This document shows, one piece after another, positions 15,908 through 24,465 of a DNA stretch of 64,000 bases. Position 1 is the stretch's first letter, and each line of letters starts with the position of its first letter. Both the position numbers and the translations under genes were made by a program. The notes below the pieces were generated by a model. That model ran no database searches, was not told the DNA's origin, and saw only the letters and a list, made by a program, of their open reading frames with translations. The DNA lies in NCBI RefSeq assembly GCF_000298295.1, contig NZ_AMGM01000010.1, positions 30,967-94,966 of the forward strand, read 5' to 3'. This DNA is from Cecembia lonarensis LW9. Lineage in GTDB: Bacteria; Bacteroidota; Bacteroidia; Cytophagales; Cyclobacteriaceae.

Positions 15908-18391
15908 ATGAAGAAAGTTTACCTCTTATTCTTTTGCTGGTTGGCAATAGGGGCAGTACAAGCCCAAATTTCCCCCACTGAAGGTAATTATGAATTGGCC
16001 GCCAGGTTCTCTCCTGAGAAATTGAAAAAAATGATTTTCAGTACCTCCGTAGATGCCCACTGGCTGAAAAAATCAGACCGCTTTTGGTATGAATACGAAA
16101 CTACCGAAGGCAAAAACTGGTATATCGTTAACCCTGCGACGAAAAGCAAAGCCAAGCTGTTTGACAACGACAAGTTGGCTGCTGAAATCACCAAGGTAGT
16201 CAGAGACCCCTTTGATGGACAGCATCTGGACATTTCCAACCTGAAATTTCTGGAGGATGAAAACACCATTGAATTCAAGGTTAAAAGTACCCAAGAAGTA
16301 CTGAAGAAAGACTGGGAGGAAATCAAGGCCAAAAATAGAAATGCCAAAGATTCCCTGGAGAAGAAAACCTTTGTTTTCCGCTATAACATCAACAGTCAGC
16401 TGTTGACCGAAATCACCGATCCTGAAGAAGAAGCCAAAAGGCTTTCTTGGGCAAATATCTCCCCCGACTCTTCCAAGGTGGTTTTTGCAAGACACCATAA
16501 CCTGTATTGGATGGATAAGGAAAACTTCCTGAAGGCGGTTAAAGATGAAAAAGACAGCACCATCGTAGAGCACCAACTGACCACTGATGGGGAAAAAGAC
16601 TACACCTATGGCGGTTGGGGCCGTGGGGAAGACAATGTGGAAGAGGAGAAAAACAAAGACAAAAGAAAAAGAGCTTCCATCCTTTGGTCAGACAATTCCA
16701 AACAGTTTATCCTGACCCGTTCTGATGCAAGGGAGGTAAAAGACCTTTGGGTGATACACAATACAAGAGACCCAAGGCCCACTTTGGAAACCTACAAGTA
16801 TGCCATGCCTGGTGAGAAAGAGCAACCCATTGCTGAGCTGTACCATTATTCTTTTGATACAGAGAAATTATCCAATCTGGATGTCAATACTTTCAAGGAC
16901 CAAACCATTGGACTTTGGTCTAAAGATATTCCTGCTTCTAACAGGGATGATGATTTCAAACCGGTAAAGTGGTTGGGAGACAACGATTATTTTTATTTCT
17001 CCATTACTTCCAGGGATTTGAAACGCATAGACATATGCCGTTGGAACATAAAAGAAGGCAAAAAGGAGATCATCGTAGAAGAAAGAAGCAATACCTACAT
17101 TGACATCAGCAAACCTGAAATCATCAACAATGGCACGGAAATGATCCATTGGTCTGAGCGGGACGGTTGGGGTCATTTTTACCTCTATGGTACTGACGGC
17201 ACTTTAAAAAGACAACTTACCTCAGGCCCTTACCACACGGAATCGGTGGCACGGGTGGATGAAAGGGCCAGAATGCTATACTTCGTTGCCAATGGCAGAG
17301 AAAAAGGAGAAGACCCTTATTATGAGCATTTGTACAAAGTCAGCCTCAATGGAGGAGCGGTTACCCTGCTAAACCCGGGAGACTATAACCACAGCGTGTC
17401 CATGAATGACAGGGCTACTTTCTTTGTGAATAATTTCAGCAGGGTAAACACAGTTCCAGCCTCTGCCTTATATGACAATATGGGCCGAAAGGTCATGGAT
17501 TTGGAAACGGCAGATCTGAGTTCCCTCTTTGCCGCAGGCTACCAGTTCCCACAACCCTATAAAGTCAAAGCCGATGACGGAATTACTGATTTATTTGGGG
17601 TGATGTACCTGCCTTTTGACTTTGACAGCACCAAAAAATACCCAATCATCCAATACGTATATCCAGGACCGCAAACCGAGGCTGTAAATAAATCCTTTGG
17701 CCGATCCATGGACCGCATTGACCGATTGGCGCAGTTTGGCTTCGTGGTGGTCACCATTGGTAACCGTGGTGGGCATCCTGCCAGATCCAAATGGTACCAT
17801 AACTATGGCTATGGCAACCTAAGGGATTATGGTCTGGCCGATAAAAAAGCAGCGGTAGAGCAATTGGCTGACCGACATGCCTTTATTGATAAGTCCAGGG
17901 TGGGTATACATGGCCATTCAGGTGGTGGTTTCATGTCCACAGCGGCCATGTTGGTGTACCCTGACTTCTTTAAAGTGGCAGTATCCTCCGCAGGAAATCA
18001 TGAAAACAACATATACAACCGCTGGTGGTCTGAAAAGCACCACGGCGTAAAAGAAGTAGTGAGCCCTAAGGGTGATACCACCTTTGTTTACCAAATTGAA
18101 AGGAACCCGGATATTGCCAAAAACCTCAAAGGTAGGTTGCTTTTGGTAACGGGAGATGTGGACAATAACGTCCACCCTGCCAACACCATCCGCATGGCCA
18201 ATGCCCTGATAAAAGCCAATAAGCGATTTGATTTCATTATTCTTCCAAGCCAGCGCCATGGCTTTGGAGACATGACGGAGTATTTCTTCTGGAGAATGGG
18301 TGATTATTTTGTGCAACATTTATTAGGAGACAATACACCTCCTCCGGTGGATATGTTGGAGATACAACGGGAAATCCCGAAGACAAAGTAG
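15908..18391 (+). CDS. S9-family prolyl oligopeptidase / DPP IV-like peptidase
   Basis: The 827-residue protein has a Sec signal (to about AVQAQ, residue 21). A beta-propeller DPP IV-like N-terminal domain fills about 100-550 and an alpha/beta-hydrolase domain 570-800. The nucleophile is Ser671 in GHSGGGFMS. The acid is in TGDVDNNVHP and the histidine in SQRHGFGD, completing the S9 triad. Such enzymes release dipeptides, often X-Pro, from peptide N-termini in the periplasm. NRWWSEKHHG after the nucleophile is also typical of this subgroup. A strong terminator lies at 18417-18458. The gene is monocistronic. Confidence 0.92.
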   Translation: MKKVYLLFFCWLAIGAVQAQISPTEGNYELAARFSPEKLKKMIFSTSVDAHWLKKSDRFWYEYETTEGKNWYIVNPATKSKAKLFDNDKLAAEITKVVRDPFDGQHLDISNLKFLEDENTIEFKVKSTQEVLKKDWEEIKAKNRNAKDSLEKKTFVFRYNINSQLLTEITDPEEEAKRLSWANISPDSSKVVFARHHNLYWMDKENFLKAVKDEKDSTIVEHQLTTDGEKDYTYGGWGRGEDNVEEEKNKDKRKRASILWSDNSKQFILTRSDAREVKDLWVIHNTRDPRPTLETYKYAMPGEKEQPIAELYHYSFDTEKLSNLDVNTFKDQTIGLWSKDIPASNRDDDFKPVKWLGDNDYFYFSITSRDLKRIDICRWNIKEGKKEIIVEERSNTYIDISKPEIINNGTEMIHWSERDGWGHFYLYGTDGTLKRQLTSGPYHTESVARVDERARMLYFVANGREKGEDPYYEHLYKVSLNGGAVTLLNPGDYNHSVSMNDRATFFVNNFSRVNTVPASALYDNMGRKVMDLETADLSSLFAAGYQFPQPYKVKADDGITDLFGVMYLPFDFDSTKKYPIIQYVYPGPQTEAVNKSFGRSMDRIDRLAQFGFVVVTIGNRGGHPARSKWYHNYGYGNLRDYGLADKKAAVEQLADRHAFIDKSRVGIHGHSGGGFMSTAAMLVYPDFFKVAVSSAGNHENNIYNRWWSEKHHGVKEVVSPKGDTTFVYQIERNPDIAKNLKGRLLLVTGDVDNNVHPANTIRMANALIKANKRFDFIILPSQRHGFGDMTEYFFWRMGDYFVQHLLGDNTPPPVDMLEIQREIPKTK

Positions 18392-18416
18392 GAATCAACA
18401 GGATACCTTTACCCTC

Positions 18417-18458
18417 AAAACCTCTGTCCGCAGTATGATGTGGGCAGAGGTTTTTTTT
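18417..18458 (+). terminator. Rho-independent terminator of the S9 peptidase gene
   Basis: CCTCTGTCC (18421-18429) pairs with GGGCAGAGG (18442-18450), preceded by AAAA and followed by eight T. It is 30 bp past the stop codon. Confidence 0.85.
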
Positions 18459-18532
18459 AAAGAAGCCCCTTGGCGTATTACGGAGAATTTGAAATTTGGT
18501 ATTAACTGATGAGGGAATGACATGTATTGCAA

Positions 18533-18624
18533 AACCCCCAAAGGGGGTTAAACCTTGAATAGCCCCAGGTGGCAACCTGGGGGATAATTGTTATGCCGAT
18601 TTAGGTCAACCCTGAAAGGGGTTG
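18533..18624. repeat. Cluster of three REP-like hairpins
   Basis: Three GC-rich hairpins follow one another: AACCCCC/GGGGGTT (18533-18549), CCCCAGGT/ACCTGGGG (18563-18582) and CAACCC/GGGTTG (18607-18624). The CCCCAGGT-GGCA-ACCTGGGG type is familiar from intergenic repeats of Bacteroidota. No RAYT-type transposase is visible in the window. Confidence 0.7.
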
Positions 18625-18954
18625 AACAAATTCTAAAGAGAAGGAGTCTGTCAATGGTTACCTGGAGTATGGTGGAGTCAGATGTCTGCCCCTTAGTATT
18701 ACGGGGGATCTCCTTTGGTAAAGAAATCCTTCTCCGAATTGGGAAAATGACCTATAAAACAACTTGTTCCATGCATTGTGGATAAATTGGCGACACCCAG
18801 CCTTTTTTAAAACCAGACAGTTGGCTCTTGGAAAACTATAGGTACTATGTTTGGGGTTAAAAAAATCTGCCACAAATGTCCCTCTGCGGTAGAGAGGGAT
18901 GAAGCTTCAATGGCTGTCATTTGTTTTTCTTAACATTTTCCTAAATGTTGAATT

Positions 18955-18989
18955 CTCAGAATGACGGTTACTCCTAACTGTCACTGGAA
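18955..18989. repeat. Second, inverted copy of dispersed repeat
   Basis: The reverse complement of this 35-bp stretch matches 13712-13746 with about six mismatches and has a 19-bp identical core. It lacks the distal half of the 13.7-kb copy, so it is a partial element. Confidence 0.7.
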
Positions 18990-19121
18990 GATTCAAAACG
19001 AAATTTCCACACACAAAAGGAAACTATTATGGAAAAAACCTCCTTATAAATAACCAATAATATAGTATAATGGCAATTTCCGTTCATTTTTACGATATTA
19101 GTAACTCAGAATTCCTTCAAT

Positions 19122-20102
19122 ATGCTTATAGACCAACACAACCGTATCCACGACTACCTGCGCATTTCCCTGACAGACAGCTGTAATTTCCGTTGTGCTT
19201 ACTGCATGCCCAATGAGGAAATAGAGGTACTCCCCCAATCCCGGCTGATGTCCACAGCCGAAATTGATCAGATTGCGGGAGTTTTTGTGGAACAGGGGGT
19301 TAAAAAAATCCGATTGACCGGTGGAGAACCGTTGGTGAGAAAAGCATTTCCTGAAATCCTAGACCGCCTTTCCAAATATCCGGTTGAACTGACCATGACT
19401 ACCAATGGTATTTTGGTGCATAAACACATAGATCAGCTAAAGCAGGTAGGCATGCGGACGCTAAATGTGAGTTTGGATTCTCTCAACAGGGAAACCTTTT
19501 TAAAACTCACCAAAAGAGATCAATTGGATCAGGTGTGGAACAATATACTCCTGCTCCTGAAAGAAGGGTTCAGGGTAAAAATAAACGCCGTGGCACTCAA
19601 TGGCATCATAGAAAAAGAAATCCTGGATTTCGTGGCTTTGACCAAGGAATATCCACTCCACGTACGCTTTATTGAATTCATGCCCTTCGAAGGCAATCAT
19701 TGGAAAGTGGACAAAGTGATCACAGCCAAGCACATGCTTGACATGGTCAAAGAGGCTTATGATGTGGTCAAACTACAAGATGAACCGCATGCCACGGCAA
19801 AAAAATACATGGTTCCGGGCCATCAGGGGACCTTTGCCTTTATCACCACGATGAGCGAGCATTTTTGTGGAGATTGCAACAGGATGCGCCTCACGGCAGA
19901 CGGTAAAATGAAAAATTGCCTCTTTGGCAAGGAAGAAATGGACTTGTTGGGAACCTTAAGGCAAGGAAAGGATATCCTACCCCTCATCAAGCTTTCTGTA
20001 CATCGGAAGCATGCCATTTTGGGCGGTCAGTTTACACCTGACTACCAGAAGACAGATGCAGAAAAAATTCAAAATAGGAGCATGATCAAAATTGGCGGGT
20101 AA
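19122..20102 (+). CDS. moaA: GTP 3',8-cyclase, molybdopterin synthesis
   Basis: MoaA is a radical-SAM enzyme that, with MoaC, turns GTP into cyclic pyranopterin monophosphate. The N-terminal cluster motif is CNFRCAYC (Cys21, Cys25, Cys28). The C-terminal cluster is in FCGDCNRMRL and NCLFG (about residues 248, 251 and 265). TGGEPLVRK, the SAM-binding GGE motif, is at about 67. The protein ends in the expected Gly-Gly tail. The length of 326 is normal. It leads a plus-strand operon with moaD, moeB and moaE. No moaC is present in the window, so that gene must lie elsewhere if the pathway is complete. Confidence 0.96.
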   Translation: MLIDQHNRIHDYLRISLTDSCNFRCAYCMPNEEIEVLPQSRLMSTAEIDQIAGVFVEQGVKKIRLTGGEPLVRKAFPEILDRLSKYPVELTMTTNGILVHKHIDQLKQVGMRTLNVSLDSLNRETFLKLTKRDQLDQVWNNILLLLKEGFRVKINAVALNGIIEKEILDFVALTKEYPLHVRFIEFMPFEGNHWKVDKVITAKHMLDMVKEAYDVVKLQDEPHATAKKYMVPGHQGTFAFITTMSEHFCGDCNRMRLTADGKMKNCLFGKEEMDLLGTLRQGKDILPLIKLSVHRKHAILGGQFTPDYQKTDAEKIQNRSMIKIGG

Positions 20103-20168
20103 TAAATGCCATCTTTAACATACATTCGCATTAATCATTGGGTGAATGCATTAAGCCGAGTCATCAAC

Positions 20169-20417
20169 ATGGAATTGATAAAAAATAAAATAAAAGTAAT
20201 TGCCTTTGGTATGGTTGCAGAAAAAATGCAGACGGCTGAACTGCAGCTAGAGGGCATACCTTCCACAGATGTACTGAGGGGTTATCTTTACCAACAGTAT
20301 CCCGGTCTTGAAGGGATTAAATTTGGCATTGCCATCAATAAAAAACTTACTTCTGGCAATCAGATAATCCCCCATGAGGCCGAAATTGCCCTGCTCCCCC
20401 CATTTTCAGGAGGATGA
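20169..20417 (+). CDS. moaD: Molybdopterin synthase sulfur carrier subunit
   Basis: MoaD is the ubiquitin-like small subunit that carries the thiocarboxylate used to sulfurate precursor Z. From ATG 20169 it has 82 residues and ends in PPFSGG, the required C-terminal Gly-Gly. A longer frame from 20106 adds 21 residues that do not look like the family, so I prefer the internal ATG. It starts 66 nt after moaA and ends one base before moeB, whose product activates its C-terminus. The body is divergent but the tail, size and context agree. Confidence 0.9.
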   Translation: MELIKNKIKVIAFGMVAEKMQTAELQLEGIPSTDVLRGYLYQQYPGLEGIKFGIAINKKLTSGNQIIPHEAEIALLPPFSGG

Positions 20418-20418
20418 T

Positions 20419-21501
20419 ATGAACAGGTTTGCCAGACAGATCATATTACCGGGTTTTGGGCAAGAAGCCCAGACAAAACTGGAACAGGCCAAAGTTTTGG
20501 TCATCGGTGCCGGTGGGCTTGGCTCCCCTGCCCTGCTTTACCTTGCTGCCGCAGGCATTGGCACCATTGGCATCATGGACGGCGATACCGTAGCAAAGAG
20601 CAATTTAAACAGACAGGTCATCTACGGAGATGCGCAGGTGGGCATCAACAAGGCAGAAGCCGCAGCACATTACCTGAAATCCAAATACCAGGACATCAAA
20701 ATCGAGTGCATTCCGGAATTCATTACTACCGCCAATGCAGCCGCTAACATCGCGCCTTATGATTTGATCATAGACGGCTCTGACAACTTCCCAACCCGAT
20801 ACCTGGTCAATGATATTTGCATCCTCTTAGGGAAACCTTTGGTGTTTGCAGCCATTTATCAGAATGAAGGACAAATAGCCCTTTTCAATACCAAAGAAGG
20901 AGATATAAATTACAGAGATCTATTTCCTGAACCACCCAAGGATTCAGAAATTCCAAATTGTAGTGAAACAGGTGTTATTGGTGTGCTTCCAGGTATCATG
21001 GGCACCCTACAGGCTGCTGAGGCCATCAAATTTTTGACAGGATACGGAGAAGTATTGGTGGGGAAAATGCTGTATTACAACCTGCTCAATCATCAGACAT
21101 ACACCCTGAATTTGGATAAGCATCCCTCATCCGAAGGAATGCTGCCCAAAAATCTATCGGCATTCGAATCCAGGGATTATGCCTTGTTCTGCGATGAAAG
21201 GGAGGTGATCAGCTGGAAAAAAGCGCTGGAATTGATGCAGAAAAATACCTCCTCCTTGCTCATTGACGTCAGGGAACTCAACGAACAGCCAAAACTCCAA
21301 AGCCATGCCCATCTTAAAATTCCATTCACCGGCCAAAATAAAGTGATTCCGGAGATGCAGGAAGCAGATGACATTTACCTTTTTTGCCAATCAGGCATCA
21401 GGAGCCTGAGGATGGCAAGATTATTAAGTCAAACTCTAACTGGAAAAAAAATATATTCAATAATCGGAGGTATTGAATCTCCTGATGCACCTTTAAACTG
21501 A
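20419..21501 (+). CDS. moeB: MoeB-like MoaD adenylyltransferase with rhodanese domain
   Basis: The E1-like domain (residues 1-245) adenylates the Gly-Gly end of MoaD. The nucleotide site is GAGGLGSP (30-37) and DGDTVAKSNLNRQ follows at 54-66. The conserved cysteine is Cys181 in NCSETGVIG. A rhodanese domain covers about 275-352, with Cys323 in FCQSGIRS as the persulfide residue, so the protein may both activate and sulfurate MoaD, as in MOCS3. The usual zinc CxxC pairs are absent: the first position reads NYRD at 164-167 and no second pair is seen. I start at ATG 20419, directly after moaD. A longer frame from 20374 overlaps moaD. Confidence 0.92.
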   Translation: MNRFARQIILPGFGQEAQTKLEQAKVLVIGAGGLGSPALLYLAAAGIGTIGIMDGDTVAKSNLNRQVIYGDAQVGINKAEAAAHYLKSKYQDIKIECIPEFITTANAAANIAPYDLIIDGSDNFPTRYLVNDICILLGKPLVFAAIYQNEGQIALFNTKEGDINYRDLFPEPPKDSEIPNCSETGVIGVLPGIMGTLQAAEAIKFLTGYGEVLVGKMLYYNLLNHQTYTLNLDKHPSSEGMLPKNLSAFESRDYALFCDEREVISWKKALELMQKNTSSLLIDVRELNEQPKLQSHAHLKIPFTGQNKVIPEMQEADDIYLFCQSGIRSLRMARLLSQTLTGKKIYSIIGGIESPDAPLN

Positions 21502-21506
21502 TCAAC

Positions 21507-21953
21507 ATGGAAAAGCAAAGAAAACCCAAAAACATATTTGTAGAAGGTCCAATTTCACCTGAGAAAATCGCTAACTCTATCGCCAACCATTCCAGCAAGA
21601 CAGATATTGGCGGTCATAGCATTTTTTTGGGTCAGGTAAGGGCTGATGAAAAAGAAGGTGGAAAGGTAAGGGCCATAGCCTACACGGCCTATGAAGAAAT
21701 GGCCCTTGAAAAAGCCTATGAAATCAGGGAGGCCGTATTTTCCAAGTATCCGCTGACCTGCATGCACATTTACCACAGTCTGGGAGAAGTGAAAACAGGG
21801 GAAATCTGCCTTTTTGTATTCACCTCTTCCAGACACAGAAAAGCAGCTATAGATGCCTGTGAGGAATTGGTAGAGCGGATCAAAAAAGAACTGCCTATAT
21901 GGGGCAAAGAACTGGTGGATAATGAAAAGGAAGTTTGGAAGGAAAACCAATAA
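21507..21953 (+). CDS. moaE: Molybdopterin synthase catalytic subunit
   Basis: MoaE pairs with MoaD to insert two sulfurs into cyclic pyranopterin monophosphate, giving molybdopterin. The 148-residue length fits. Family blocks are visible: GGHSIFLGQVRADE near residue 35, YTAYEEMALEKA near 60, and the C-terminal SSRHRKAAIDACEELVERIKK with the following PIWGKE, where the lysines form the active site. It begins 5 nt after moeB and ends the moa block. The next gene, an unrelated FAH-family enzyme, is only 36 bp away, so transcription may continue. Confidence 0.95.
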   Translation: MEKQRKPKNIFVEGPISPEKIANSIANHSSKTDIGGHSIFLGQVRADEKEGGKVRAIAYTAYEEMALEKAYEIREAVFSKYPLTCMHIYHSLGEVKTGEICLFVFTSSRHRKAAIDACEELVERIKKELPIWGKELVDNEKEVWKENQ

Positions 21954-21989
21954 AAATTCATTTTCTTTACGTGCTATTAAGTCCTACCC

Positions 21990-22601
21990 ATGAAGATTAT
22001 TGCCATAGGCAGAAATTATGCCGAACACATTGAAGAGTTAAAGAATGAGCGTCCCAGTGAACCGGTGGTTTTTTTAAAACCGGATACTGCTCTTCTCAAA
22101 AATGGAGACCCTTTTTATCACCCTGACTTTTCCCAAAATATCCATCATGAGGTAGAACTGGTCCTCAAAATCTCCAAAGAAGGCAAGTTCATCCAAAAAC
22201 AATTTGCCCACCGCTATTTTGAGGAAATAGGCATTGGTATTGACTTTACAGCAAGGGATTTACAGGAAAAATGTAAAACTAAAGGTTTACCTTGGGAAAT
22301 TGCCAAAGCCTTTAATGGATCTGCGCCAATTGGAGGTTTTTTGCCTGTGGATGAATTTCAGAATCTTCAGGATATTGCCTTCCACCTCCATATCAATGGA
22401 GAATTGCGTCAAAAGGGCAATACTTCCATGATGCTTTTTGACTTTGGTGATATCATTACCTATGTTTCGCAGTTTTTTACCCTAAAAAAAGGAGATCTGA
22501 TCTTTACTGGCACCCCTGCAGGCGTCGGAAAGGTCAACATCGGCGACCAGTTGGAAGGTTTTATTGAGGATAAAAAACTCTTGGATTTTGAAGTCAAGTA
22601 A
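21990..22601 (+). CDS. Fumarylacetoacetate hydrolase-family protein
   Basis: This small single-domain FAH enzyme has 203 residues and is cytoplasmic. Members act on acylpyruvates, oxaloacetate or related beta-keto acids with a divalent metal. The metal ligands are expected in HHEVELVLKI (about residues 51-60) and GIDFTARDLQ (about 87-96). KAFNGSAPIGGF and LIFTGTPAGVGKV are other family signatures. The best described relatives are acylpyruvases and oxaloacetate tautomerases, but the substrate cannot be fixed here. Its end overlaps the start of the M23 peptidase gene. Confidence 0.9.
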   Translation: MKIIAIGRNYAEHIEELKNERPSEPVVFLKPDTALLKNGDPFYHPDFSQNIHHEVELVLKISKEGKFIQKQFAHRYFEEIGIGIDFTARDLQEKCKTKGLPWEIAKAFNGSAPIGGFLPVDEFQNLQDIAFHLHINGELRQKGNTSMMLFDFGDIITYVSQFFTLKKGDLIFTGTPAGVGKVNIGDQLEGFIEDKKLLDFEVK

Positions 22602-24438
22602 GTTTCTCCTTGTATTTCTTTTATTCTTTTCCTTTAAGCTTCAGGCGCAGGAATACCTGTTTCCCGTCAAACCCGGTGAGCGGGCTTCCCTTTCAGGTAA
22701 TTTCTCCGAAATAAGGCCCAATCATTTCCATTCAGGCATAGATGTAAAAATCGGAGGTGTGGATGGAGAACCTATTCTCGCCATCAGCGATGGCTATGTA
22801 CACCGGATCAAATTGTCCACCTATGGTTATGGCAATGTCATTTACCTCAAGCATACCAATGGACAATCCTCCGTATATGCCCATTTGAGGAACTTTTCTC
22901 CCAAAATTTCCCGATTCATGCGGGAGGAAATGTACAAAGCCGAAAAAAATGAATTGGAGCTTTTTCTAAGTCCTGAAACCTTGCCTATCAAAAAGGGCGA
23001 AATCCTAGGCAATGGCGGAAATACCGGCAGTTCGGGTGGACCCCATCTGCACTTTGAAATACGGGACAGCCTGGAAAGGGCTTTGGATCCTTTCAGCTTT
23101 GGGTTTGCTGAGGTCGTGGATAATACGCCTCCCCAACTCTATCGGGTAGCCATCAGGCCTATAGGGCTTGATTCCCGTGTGAATGGCAAGTTCCAGCGAC
23201 AGGAATTCAATCCCGTTTTGGAAGGTGGCCGTTATGTACTCAGGGAACCGATTAAAATCACCGGAAAGATAGGTGTGGAAGTCTATGCCATTGACCGTAT
23301 GGATGGCGTCAACAATATTTTTGGTGTGCCTACCTACGAACTTTGGGAAGGAGGCAAAAACAGGTTTAAGGTTCATGTGGACCATGTAGATTTTGCACAT
23401 ACCCGTTTCTTGCTACAGCATACCCATCAAAACCGCTTTATCAAACTGTACTTAGAGCCCAATAATCCCATGCAGCTGTACCGGCCGGACAGTTTGGGCG
23501 CTGGACTGATTGGGTTGCTACCGGGCGAACATAGTGAAGTCACCGTTCAGATGATAGATTTCTTTGGTAATGGCAGGGCTTTGTCCTTCCAAATGGAAGG
23601 GGAAGAGCCTAAACATTTCTTCAGCCCTGCAAATGTGAACAGCAGTGGAAGGACCCAGGTAAGCTACCACCGGGAAATCATGAAAATAGAGGCTGCTCCC
23701 TCCTATTTTGGTAATTTGGCTAGGGTCTATGTCAACAGCCGGGAAATGGAGCTGCCACCTGCATACATGGAACAGGGAAAGCGCATATACCTTTGGGACA
23801 TGAATTTTGGTATCCCTGACTCTGTGGATTTGTGCACAGAAATCCTAAAAACCTCAGTGGTTAAAAAAATTCCTTTTGGGAAGGAAATTTTCTTTGCCAA
23901 CCGGGACATTGCTATTCATTTTGCTGAAAACAGTATGCTTGATGATCTGTTTTTACGGATAGAAAAAACTAACAATACCAAAATCAGGATCAACAGCCCA
24001 CAGGAATACCTCCAGGCCAACATGGAAGTATTGTGGAAAAATCCTGGCAAAACAGAGCTTTCAACATTCACTCATGTCTATTTTCAGGCAGGTAATGGAC
24101 GGAAAAGTTTTGTTGGTGGTGAATGGGAAGGTGAAGATATCCGTTTCAAAACCAGAAATTTTGGTACTTTTGTGCTGGAAGAAGATAGAACTGCGCCAAG
24201 CATTCGCCCTGTCCGCATCAATAGAGAAGAAATTCGTTTTCTGATCAGGGATGACAAATCAGGAATCAGGGACTTTGAAGCTTATGTGGATGGAAAATGG
24301 CTCCTGATGCGCTATGAGCACAAGCAAAATCTGATCTGGTCTGAAAAATTGGATAAACAACCTTTGAAGGGAGAAGTTTTATTGAAAGTACGTGATATGG
24401 CAGGCAACGAAGCCCGGTATACCGCGGTCATTAATTAA
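22588..24438 (+). CDS. M23-family peptidoglycan endopeptidase
   Basis: This is a secreted LytM-type zinc metallopeptidase, expected to cut peptide bridges in peptidoglycan. A signal peptide (KSSKFLLVFLLFFSFKLQAQ) is followed at once by the M23 fold: HSGIDVKIGG, GYGNVIYLKH and the GPHLHFEIRD zinc-site motif at about residues 150-160. The rest, from about 175 to 616, is a long beta-rich region of unknown function. The gene has no ATG at its 5' end. I use TTG 22588, which gives a clean signal peptide. TTG 22564 is an alternative adding eight residues. Either start overlaps the FAH gene stop (22599-22601), suggesting translational coupling. Confidence 0.88.
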   Translation: MKSSKFLLVFLLFFSFKLQAQEYLFPVKPGERASLSGNFSEIRPNHFHSGIDVKIGGVDGEPILAISDGYVHRIKLSTYGYGNVIYLKHTNGQSSVYAHLRNFSPKISRFMREEMYKAEKNELELFLSPETLPIKKGEILGNGGNTGSSGGPHLHFEIRDSLERALDPFSFGFAEVVDNTPPQLYRVAIRPIGLDSRVNGKFQRQEFNPVLEGGRYVLREPIKITGKIGVEVYAIDRMDGVNNIFGVPTYELWEGGKNRFKVHVDHVDFAHTRFLLQHTHQNRFIKLYLEPNNPMQLYRPDSLGAGLIGLLPGEHSEVTVQMIDFFGNGRALSFQMEGEEPKHFFSPANVNSSGRTQVSYHREIMKIEAAPSYFGNLARVYVNSREMELPPAYMEQGKRIYLWDMNFGIPDSVDLCTEILKTSVVKKIPFGKEIFFANRDIAIHFAENSMLDDLFLRIEKTNNTKIRINSPQEYLQANMEVLWKNPGKTELSTFTHVYFQAGNGRKSFVGGEWEGEDIRFKTRNFGTFVLEEDRTAPSIRPVRINREEIRFLIRDDKSGIRDFEAYVDGKWLLMRYEHKQNLIWSEKLDKQPLKGEVLLKVRDMAGNEARYTAVIN

Positions 24439-24465
24439 ATTATTCACCTTAAAAAAAATAGAAAA

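Larger units (their letters stand above)
18459..19121. other. Repeat-rich gap before moaA
   Basis: About 660 bp without a credible gene. It holds three REP-like hairpins (18533-18624), a TCCCTCT/AGAGGGA hairpin (18879-18899), an AACATTT/AAATGTT hairpin (18932-18949) and the second copy of a dispersed repeat (18955-18989). I see no recognisable riboswitch before moaA. Confidence 0.65.

Noticed and set aside
18588..18873. Two short ORFs of 65 and 71 residues in the gap before moaA
   Set aside because: They overlap on opposite strands, cover REP-like hairpins and have no family resemblance or promoter.
20106..20168. Longer start for moaD
   Set aside because: The 21 extra residues do not resemble MoaD, and the ATG at 20169 gives the expected size.
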